From a virus: a stretch of 29,200 nt of DNA. The notes under the pieces were generated by a model. It saw nothing but the letters and a program-made list of their open reading frames with translations. It was not told the origin of the DNA and did not search any database. A program made the position numbers and the translations under genes. The stretch covers positions 1 to 29,200 of IMG/VR virus record IMGVR_UViG_3300042113_000560; one strand, written 5' to 3'. Positions 14,950-21,282 of this stretch are shown here, one piece after another; the stretch's first letter is position 1, and every line of letters starts with the position of its first letter.

Positions 14950-15540
14950 ATGCCACGCAAGAAGAGCGTCAAGCTTTCCGCAACTAACTTCTGCAACGAA
15001 GTTGACAGCATCAACCAGTTTTTAGCCACCGTTTCCTTGGGGCAATCGGACGAGCACATTTCTTGGCTGCACAATTACGCGATCATTAGGTTATACAAAG
15101 AGTTTGAGGCATTGATGCTGGACGCGTTGGTGGGCGCAGTAAATAACGACACTTCAACAATTGCAGCAACCACTGATGTTCAGTTTCCCAAGCACCTGAC
15201 GGATGAGGTCTGCGAGTTTCTGATTACTGGCACGGGCTACTTCGATTTCAAAGGGCGGTCCGGCTTAATCAAGACACTCAAGTCATTTGTGCCGAGCACT
15301 CACTATCTTTTAGCCTCGATCAAGAAGCCGGAATACAAAGACGCCTTGGAGAGGCTGACTGCGCTCCGAAACTTTGCCGCACATGAGAGTAGCTCCTCAA
15401 AAAGAGCGGCGCTGGAAGCGATCGGCGGTGAAAGAACTTCCTCAAGCGGGTCTTGGCTCAAAAGGAAGGGCCGCTTCCGTCAAATATCTTCGCAGTTAAA
15501 GGCGCTCGCCACGGAGATCTACAGCGCAGCACCGTACTAA
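14950..15540 (+). CDS. HEPN-domain protein, candidate RNase toxin of a defence pair
   Basis: A 196-aa mostly helical protein. The key feature is ALRNFAAHE at residues 138-146, the R-x4-H active-site motif (R140, H145) of HEPN RNases in its usual place at the start of the last long helix; it most resembles HEPN families with an RN..aH sequence such as RiboL-PSP-HEPN. The N-terminal helices (HNYAIIRLYKEFEALMLDAL) also fit. HEPN proteins cut RNA in abortive-infection and toxin systems. ATG 14950 begins the low-G+C coding sequence (25 of 60 bases are G/C at 15061-15120); the longer frame upstream reads through portal-region DNA and is not credible. It is followed 98 bases later by a SEFIR/TIR gene on the same strand. 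Confidence 0.68.
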   Translation: MPRKKSVKLSATNFCNEVDSINQFLATVSLGQSDEHISWLHNYAIIRLYKEFEALMLDALVGAVNNDTSTIAATTDVQFPKHLTDEVCEFLITGTGYFDFKGRSGLIKTLKSFVPSTHYLLASIKKPEYKDALERLTALRNFAAHESSSSKRAALEAIGGERTSSSGSWLKRKGRFRQISSQLKALATEIYSAAPY

Positions 15541-15638
15541 AGTCAACTACTCGAGAAGCCGCCCTGATGAATTGATTGGAAATTGATGTGGAAGCTTAGA
15601 TCAGGCGTTAGCCTTCATCAAGAAAGCAAGTGTAGTCC

Positions 15639-16606
15639 ATGAATGCCAGTCGCCCGCCAAGAGCTTTTTCTCGTACGCATGGGAGAGCACTGAGCTCAAA
15701 TCTTGGGTCAAGCTTCTCTCCACGCGTCTTCGACAAGATGGGGTTGAGGTATTGCTTGATCAGTGGGCTGTCGCCCCAGGAGATCAGCTCCCTTCATTCA
15801 TGGAGAGCGCAATAAGAGATAATGATTTTGCGGTGATAATTTGCACGCCCACCTATAAGATGAAATCAGAAAGGCGCGAAGGTGGCGTCGGCTACGAGGG
15901 AGGCATCATCACGGGAGAGGTTCTTCAGCTAAGAAACAATCGCAAGTTTATTCCTGTTCTTAAGCTTGCGGACTGGAAGACGGCTTCGCCGAGCTGGCTG
16001 CAAGGCAGGTATTACATTGATCTTCGCGGCACCCCCTATAGCGAAGAGCACTATCAGGATCTTCTTGTAACTCTCCTTGGCAACAGGGAGACAGCTCCTG
16101 CAGTTGGGATGCAAGCTGAAACTCGCAAGGCAGTAGAAGCGGATACTGCAGGGGAATTTGCCAATGTTCCACCGGCAACAAGAAGGCCTTCGCCTTTAAA
16201 GATTATTGGAATAATAGCTGATCAAGTTTCTGCGCCAAGGAATGACGGGACCCCCGGCAGCGCTCTATACCGTATTCCCTTCAGGCTGTCACAAAGGCCG
16301 TCTCAGTTCTGGGCAGAGGCTTTTGTAAGGGCTTGGAATATGCCTCCTCAGTTCACGTCAATGCACAGGCCCGGCATTGCAAGAGTTATCGGCAATACCA
16401 TCGTCCTCAATGGGACAACACTTGACGAGGTGGAGAAATATCATCGAGACACCTTGAGGCTCTGCGTCAGGGAAGCAAACAACAGTGAGGAGTCACATGC
16501 GGAAGAGCAGGAAAGGCGTTTCAATGAGGCAATTAGGAAAGAGGCTCAGTGTCGAAAGCAGGTCTCGGATGCCGCCAGCCGAATCCGGTTTGATGATGAT
16601 GGCTAG
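15639..16606 (+). CDS. SEFIR/TIR-domain protein with apparent frameshift near the start
   Basis: About 322 aa if repaired. The N-terminal domain shows SEFIR/TIR boxes: AKSFFSYAWES (from 15656), GVEVLLDQWAVAPGDQL (15740 on), and FAVIICTPTYKMKSERR followed by GGVGYEGGIITGEVL with a conserved-type glutamate. Such domains signal or degrade NAD+ in bacterial immunity. The C-terminal half (IPFRLSQRPSQFWAEAFVRAWN, MHRPGIARVIGNTIVLNGTTLDEVEKYHRDTL) looks like a separate conserved domain of unknown role. The domain frame has no ATG, GTG or TTG before 15752, which would delete box 1. ATG 15639 reads MNASRP and would join the domain frame if one base were added at the CCC near 15652. So either a 1-base deletion, a sequencing error or an unusual start. 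The uninterrupted part is 15752-16606. Confidence 0.68.
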
Positions 16607-16710
16607 TTAGCCACCCCCCTCGAGTAAACAGGCCGCCACAGTCCTCTGCTTATCAACCCCAGGCTCCATATCTGCCACGCAGGGGCCGGGTAAGCCATCG
16701 ATTTATCTCA

Positions 16711-17238
16711 CTACACCACATCCACAACCTGACCAGTTCCCATCTCCACAACTCGCACAGCGCATGCCGCTGAAATCTCTGCCCAGCGCTCCATGCTCAG
16801 CCCGAGCCGTGCAGGGATCTGACTCGCCGGTGTCCCCTCCCGGAGCAACTTCTGCCCCCGAGCATGCAGCTCCCGCCAGCGGCCGGGTACCGAAATCAAG
16901 AACCCCTTGTCACGCAGGTAATGGGTGATCTCGCCATTCACAAACGGCCTGGCGTAGGCGATGAAGTGATTGGGGCTTCGGCCCGGGTGCTGGGTGTTGT
17001 ACCGACGCGAGGCCTTGATCAGCCCGATCGCCGCCAGCTGCTCCAGGTCTTCCCTGGGATGACCAGTGCGGCGGGCGTAATTGGCCGCCACCTTCGCTGC
17101 AAAGGGCAGGTGCTCCACCACCAACGCGTCAGCAGCGGCATGGGGTGAGCGCGCAGGACCTCGCGAAAGCCCCGATGCCGTCACGCGAGCAGTGGCCTGC
17201 TGGGGCCTGGGATGGTGGACGTGTGGTGTGGTGCTCAT
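16711..17238 (-). CDS. Sigma-70-like factor lacking region 4
   Basis: A 175-aa protein. Residues 38-110 match sigma region 2 (LVVEHLPFAAKVAANYARR, PREDLEQLAAIGLIKASRRY, YARPFVNGEITHYLRDKG, the last part resembling group 3 SigB/SigF-type factors), and 112-165 match region 3 (ISVPGRWRELHARGQKLLREG and a short HTH-like tail). Region 4, which reads the -35 box, is absent; normal group 3 factors are about 250 aa. It follows the large terminase by 20 bases on the same strand, within the late operon. A phage-encoded factor for late promoters, or an anti-host competitor for core RNA polymerase, are both possible. The N-terminal 35 residues are low-complexity. Confidence 0.75.
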   Translation of the reverse strand: MSTTPHVHHPRPQQATARVTASGLSRGPARSPHAAADALVVEHLPFAAKVAANYARRTGHPREDLEQLAAIGLIKASRRYNTQHPGRSPNHFIAYARPFVNGEITHYLRDKGFLISVPGRWRELHARGQKLLREGTPASQIPARLGLSMERWAEISAACAVRVVEMGTGQVVDVV

Positions 17239-17258
17239 CAGAAATGGGGGTATGACCC

Positions 17259-18881
17259 TCAGCGGGAGAACAGCAAGGGCCGGGGCGTGGCCTTGCCCTG
17301 GCTGCGCCAGTGCTGGGTCTGCAACCAGATCACGCCCTGGCAGAAGGCATCCACCAGGTCGTCGTGAGCGGCATTGGGGAATCCCAGGAGTTCGTTGATC
17401 AGGGCGTCGTTGCCGCTGCGAAAAGCCAGCTGGCCGCCTTCCATCAGAGGGGCTACGGCATGGGCGCGGCTCACCTTGCTGCCATTGGGTCTGATGGAAA
17501 TCAGCCCAGGGATCTGGCGCTGCAGCAACTGGCAGACGGCCGGGCCATTGGCGGCGTCCTCGATCAGCACCGCACCAGGACTCAAGCCCCGGCCCAGCGA
17601 TGCCAGGGTCTGGCCGAGGAAGTTGACCACCCCCGGTAGGTCGAGGCGGTGGTGCTGGCTCCAGATCACCTCGATCCGGTGGACACCTCCCTCATGCGGT
17701 TCGGCCGGTGAGCGCACCCGGGCGGCACTGGGGTGGAGCTGCTCACCCCGTTCCTTGGCCTTGGCTGCAGGGTGGTGGGCCTCCTGATCCGGCAGCAGGC
17801 CGAGGAGGCAGAAGCCGCAGTAGTCGTTCTCCGCTCCACCCTTGAAGCTCAGATCGCAACTGAGCACCACCGCCGCAAAGGGCCGTTGCGCCGCCCGGCC
17901 GGCTGGGGCAGGGGTGCCCGCTGTGGTGCGGATCCAGGCGCGTTGGAACAGCAGACCCTCTGCGGGTGAGGGCCGCTGCTGGTACAGCGCGTTCCACCAG
18001 TAAGTGCCGGCGCGGATGCGGATCTGCTCCAGCTCCACCAGCGGGAACCGCTGCGGGCAGAGCGGCTCACCGGGCTGGCGCCAATCCGGCTCGATCGTGC
18101 AGGTGGCTGGGAACGTGATCTGCTGCTGGGGCGGTTCAGCAATGGCCGGCAGGTTCAGCACCTGCCAGCGCTGCGGGGCATCGCCGCTCTCCTGCTCCAG
18201 CAGCCAGGCGATCAGGTCGTCCTGGTGCCACCGGGTCAGCACCACCACCTGGGCCGCCCCAGCACTTCCATTCACCCCGGGTTCAGCGCGGGTGAGCCAG
18301 ACGGATTGGAACCACCCGATCAGCTTCTGGCGTTGGCCGGCGGAATTCGCGTCTTCTGGACCCTTGTAGGGGTCATCGATGATCCCCAGGGCGTAGCCCT
18401 TGCCCGTGAAGGGCCCTCGCACACCGGCGGCGATGCAGCCGCCGCGCTCGGGTGTGAGCCAGTTGCCCACGGCAGTGGAGTCCTTGGAGAGGGGGTGGCC
18501 GCAGGTGCGGTAGTAGTGTCGCGCCTCACGGCTATGGGCATAGGCCAGCTCGGCCGAATAGGAGGCGATGGCGCAGAAACGGCTCGGGTAACGGCTCACC
18601 CAATAGGCGGGGAACAGCTTGGAGACCAGCAGTGATTTGCCCAGCCGCGGCGGGCAGCAGACGATCAGGCGGTTGAGATCGCCATCGGCGACCCGTTGCA
18701 GCAGGGCGATCAGCCGTTCGGCCCAGGTGTGAAAGGCGTAGCCGGGATAAGCGGCCACGATGAAATCACGAAATGGCTGAGAGCCGAGCTGGCGCGCGGG
18801 AGCTGTGATGGGCTCTGGTGCACCCAGCAGCCCCGCGTCAGCCCACAGGTCAAAGGCCGGATCCAGCAGAAGGCCACTCAC
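17259..18881 (-). CDS. terL: Terminase large subunit (ATPase and nuclease)
   Basis: A 540-aa motor that packages DNA into the procapsid and cuts the concatemer. The ATPase half shows a Walker A-like PPRLGKS at 77-83 and Walker B ALGIIDDP at 164-171, with VVVLTRWHQDDL (212-223) as the coupling motif. The nuclease half has the three acidic clusters of an RNase H fold: D343 in VVLSCDLSF, E441/D442 in LIEDAANGP, and D507/D508/D511 in HDDLVDAF. Start GTG 18881 overlaps the small-subunit stop as GTGA. Full length, no defects. Confidence 0.95.
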   Translation of the reverse strand: MSGLLLDPAFDLWADAGLLGAPEPITAPARQLGSQPFRDFIVAAYPGYAFHTWAERLIALLQRVADGDLNRLIVCCPPRLGKSLLVSKLFPAYWVSRYPSRFCAIASYSAELAYAHSREARHYYRTCGHPLSKDSTAVGNWLTPERGGCIAAGVRGPFTGKGYALGIIDDPYKGPEDANSAGQRQKLIGWFQSVWLTRAEPGVNGSAGAAQVVVLTRWHQDDLIAWLLEQESGDAPQRWQVLNLPAIAEPPQQQITFPATCTIEPDWRQPGEPLCPQRFPLVELEQIRIRAGTYWWNALYQQRPSPAEGLLFQRAWIRTTAGTPAPAGRAAQRPFAAVVLSCDLSFKGGAENDYCGFCLLGLLPDQEAHHPAAKAKERGEQLHPSAARVRSPAEPHEGGVHRIEVIWSQHHRLDLPGVVNFLGQTLASLGRGLSPGAVLIEDAANGPAVCQLLQRQIPGLISIRPNGSKVSRAHAVAPLMEGGQLAFRSGNDALINELLGFPNAAHDDLVDAFCQGVIWLQTQHWRSQGKATPRPLLFSR

Positions 18882-19408
18882 GGTCGCGCCTCGGGAGGTT
18901 TGATGGGGGCCCGCAGCAGCCCGCCGATCTCGGCGATCACCCGGAACGCGCCGACGGCGGCGTTGAACTGGCCTGCATCCATCGCCCGCCGGGCGCAGTC
19001 GTTGAGCGCAAAGATCTGCTCGGCCTGGTGTCGGCGCCGGTCAGAGATCAGCTCCTCCACCATCCGCTGCCGCGCGAGGGCCAGGTAGCGGCTGATCGTT
19101 TTGATGTTGGTGATTCCCCAGTTCTGGGCTGCTTTTTCCCTCATCTGGGCCAATGGCAGCCGCTGGGCGACCCACAGCTGGGCCTCGGCAATGCGCGTCT
19201 CCACCTCCATGTGGGTGGCGCGGGGCTTGTGGCTCTGGCTGCGGCGCCCCCGCGGTGGGTTGCCCTTACCCACCGGCCGGCTGGGGTCTGCGGCCGGCCA
19301 AACGGGCTGACCATCGGCGTCCTGCTGGGGCGCCGCCTGTCGCAGCTCCTCCAGCAGCACCTGATCGGCATCCACTGGCGCCTCGGTCGCAGGGGCCTTG
19401 CGGCTCAC
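18878..19408 (-). CDS. terS: Terminase small subunit candidate
   Basis: A 176-aa protein encoded directly before the large terminase with a 4-base overlap. The GTG at 19408 is chosen because it overlaps the upstream stop (GTGA); the frame is open 14 codons further. The centre has an HTH-like segment (MREKAAQNWGITNIKTISRYLALARQRM) for binding the packaging site, followed by a helical part (AEQIFALNDCARRAMDAGQFNAAVGAFRVIAEIGGLL) suited to oligomerisation. It would recognise phage DNA and load the large subunit. The N-terminal 75 residues are low-complexity and probably flexible. Confidence 0.78.
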   Translation of the reverse strand: MSRKAPATEAPVDADQVLLEELRQAAPQQDADGQPVWPAADPSRPVGKGNPPRGRRSQSHKPRATHMEVETRIAEAQLWVAQRLPLAQMREKAAQNWGITNIKTISRYLALARQRMVEELISDRRRHQAEQIFALNDCARRAMDAGQFNAAVGAFRVIAEIGGLLRAPIKPPEARP

Positions 19409-19764
19409 AGCAGCCCCTCCCGCAGGAGCAGCCGCACGTAGGCGGCCCACTGCTCAGGGGTGAGCACCACCCGCCAGGTCCCGCCGCGGAAACGCACCAA
19501 CGTCGCCGCAAACGGCACGGCGGCGTGCTCAGCCTGCAGGGCCGCCTCGTCTGGCTTGAGGCGGGCCGCGGCGGCGGTGTTGGCCCAGCTGGCCACCTGA
19601 ATCACATGGGCCGGCACGCCATCGAGGTCGCCGGTGTCACCGCCGGCTGAGGTGGTCCGGCCGGCGCCAAGCTTGCGGCGCACCACCAGGCCCAACAGAT
19701 CGCTCAGCAGCTGGGCCGCTTCCCGCTCGGCCGCATCCCCCTTGCGCTTCTGGGGATTGGCCAT
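19405..19764 (-). CDS. PD-(D/E)XK-like protein with altered catalytic motif
   Basis: A 119-aa protein resembling small phage Holliday-junction-resolvase or PD-(D/E)XK endonucleases: a basic KRKGDAAEREAAQLL start with E13/E15, then RRKLGAGRTTSAGGDTGDLDG where D46 or D48 would be the metal ligand, then the strand where an E-x-K motif is expected. Here that strand reads VIQVASWAN, so Q56 replaces the acid and A58 the lysine. The remaining fold (LVRFRGGTWRVVLTPEQW) is as expected. It may be inactive or use a shifted residue. It lies between a 115-aa gene (3 bases upstream) and the small terminase (4-base overlap). Confidence 0.55.
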   Translation of the reverse strand: MANPQKRKGDAAEREAAQLLSDLLGLVVRRKLGAGRTTSAGGDTGDLDGVPAHVIQVASWANTAAAARLKPDEAALQAEHAAVPFAATLVRFRGGTWRVVLTPEQWAAYVRLLLREGLL

Positions 19765-19767
19765 CTT

Positions 19768-20115
19768 TCAGCTCCGGCCCGGCTTGATCGTCCAGAAGGC
19801 CTTGCCGTATTTGGCGGTGGCGGTGCCGGTGGCGACCGCCAGCCGCTGGGCCTCCTTGAGGGCCTGCTCCTGCTGTTGCAGTGGCTCGGGATAGGCGTAG
19901 CTGGTGCGCCCGGCCGACCAGGAGAAGCTGCAGCCGTTGTGGGAGAAGGAGGCATCCAGCTCGCCGGCCTCCAGGGCACCACTGAGCTCCTCCAGCAGCG
20001 GTGCCAGCTCCACTTCGATGGATTTCTGCTGGGCCTTGAGCACGGTGATGCGATCAAGCAACGCATCGAGTGCGGCGCCGGCCAGGGGAGCAGAGCTGGC
20101 GGTGGTGGCAGCCAT
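19768..20115 (-). CDS. Conserved-looking phage protein of unknown function
   Basis: A 115-aa protein starting at ATG 20115; the open frame above it covers the 20183-20204 inverted repeat and is not likely coding. The first 60 residues form a helix-turn with a coiled-coil-like segment (LDRITVLKAQQKSIEVELAPLLEELSGALE), followed by a short beta part (DASFSHNGCSFSWSAG) and a C-terminal helix. The gene ends three bases before the next start in the same operon. I do not recognise it; position among recombination and packaging genes suggests an accessory factor. Confidence 0.55.
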   Translation of the reverse strand: MAATTASSAPLAGAALDALLDRITVLKAQQKSIEVELAPLLEELSGALEAGELDASFSHNGCSFSWSAGRTSYAYPEPLQQQEQALKEAQRLAVATGTATAKYGKAFWTIKPGRS

Positions 20116-20182
20116 CAACAGAGCCAGCAAAGGAGCGAAGGGCGCAGGCAAGCGACCTGCAACAAACCATAGCGGCTCGATA

Positions 20183-20204
20183 GTCCGAACACATAGGTTC
20201 GGAC
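20183..20204. promoter_or_regulatory. Perfect inverted repeat, possible operator
   Basis: GTCCGAAC-ACATAG-GTTCGGAC, two 8-base arms separated by six bases, in the 95-bp gap upstream of the 115-aa gene. No T-run follows, so an operator or promoter element is more likely than a terminator. Confidence 0.5.
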
Positions 20205-20210
20205 AGTGGA

Positions 20211-20915
20211 TCACCAAGGCCGAAAGCGGCTCACGTAGCCCGCCCACGCCGCTGCCCAAGCCGCCAGGCACTCCTCGCGGGAGTACAGCGGTGAGAAGCG
20301 CGTCTCGCCCGGCCGGGCCCAGATCGTTTGGCCGGCGTCGTAGTGCACGCCCCAGGTCGCCTCCAGGGCCATGTAGCCGCCCAGCTGGGCGCGGGTGCAG
20401 TAACTGCCGGAGCCGGGTCGCGAGAGGGTCTTGAGGTCGGCGAGCACCCGCAGGCCGTTGGCGTGCTGGATGTAGCCGGTGTCGTAGGTGCCGGCCAGGT
20501 TGCGGACCAGGCAGCAGGTGGGCCGCTCTGAGGCGATCACCGTCACCTGCTGCCAGTGGGGGTGGGCCAGCAGCGGCTCGATCCAGGCCCGGTAGTCCGA
20601 GTCCCGCAGCTCCTCAAGCAGCTGGGCCGCCTGCTGCCGGTTGCGGGGCTGCGGATGGAAGCGGCTGTGCAGCAGGGCCTCCAGGGCCAGGTGCACGGTG
20701 TGGCCCCGCGGCTCCCAGACGTGGCGAGTGGCTTCGATGCGGGCCATCGCCCAGTCGCTCTTGGCTGAGCCGACCACGCCGGTGATCGACACCGCGAACA
20801 GGTGCTCCCCCAGCCAGTAGCGGTGCTCCGGGTCGGTGCGCCGCAGGCCGGGGATGGAGCCAAGCCACGCACCGGCTGCAGCGGGGAGAGAGCTGGTTGA
20901 TGCGGACATCGCCAT
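20211..20915 (-). CDS. RecB/Cas4-like PD-(D/E)XK nuclease
   Basis: A 234-aa nuclease-fold protein. The expected order of motifs is visible: GHTVHLALEALL (71-82), VIASERP (127-132), AGTYDTGY with D145 as first metal ligand, VLADLKT with D160-x-K162 as the D/E-x-K motif, and QLGGY (Q177, Y181) of RecB-type nucleases. Phage relatives are 5'-3' exonucleases used with a recombinase, or endonucleases processing replication products; no annealing recombinase is visible next to it. ATG 20915 is used, with GTG 20918 just upstream. It is the first gene left of the repeat-rich gap and is read in the same direction as the primase-helicase. Confidence 0.7.
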   Translation of the reverse strand: MAMSASTSSLPAAAGAWLGSIPGLRRTDPEHRYWLGEHLFAVSITGVVGSAKSDWAMARIEATRHVWEPRGHTVHLALEALLHSRFHPQPRNRQQAAQLLEELRDSDYRAWIEPLLAHPHWQQVTVIASERPTCCLVRNLAGTYDTGYIQHANGLRVLADLKTLSRPGSGSYCTRAQLGGYMALEATWGVHYDAGQTIWARPGETRFSPLYSREECLAAWAAAWAGYVSRFRPW

Positions 20916-20918
20916 CAC

Positions 20919-21282
20919 CAGAGCCTCACGTGAAGCACTAAAAACTTGTGATTCTTTAGAACCCGTTGCGGCGCAGGGGATCTAGGGAGATTTGGAACGC
21001 CTGAAACTTTGTGATTCTTGTGGAACCCTTGCGGCGCAACGGGTTCACAAGTTTCTAGGTTGTTTCTACCCGCCGCGGAGCGTAAGAACGCCTGCGCTGG
21101 AGGGGGTTTCAAAGTTTCCGAAGTTTCCAGCCCTCTTGTGCGCTGGAGGAAGAGGGCACCAGCCCCGGTGAGGGGCAGAGAGGCCCCCCAAGAATCACAA
21201 GTTTCCAGGTTGTTTCCGGCTGCCATGAAGCGCGGGAATGCTTGCCCTGGAAGGGCTCCACAAGAATCCGAAGTTTCCATCC
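20919..21282. repeat. Repeat-rich gap, candidate phage replication origin
   Basis: 364 bp between the nuclease and primase-helicase genes. A core AAGTTTC/GAAACTT (or one-base variants) occurs about seven times, near 20941, 21004, 21049, 21112, 21121, 21200 and 21270. Two units starting near 20941 and 21004 share AACTTGTGATTCTT-like and GAACCC-TTGCGGCGCA parts in direct orientation; two longer ones starting near 21045 and 21195 share CACAAGTTTC-AGGTTGTTTC and then a diverged 40-base tail in the opposite orientation. Iterons of this sort next to a primase-helicase suggest an origin. A 131-codon leftward ORF (20915-21310) covers the gap but encodes only the repeats. Confidence 0.5.
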
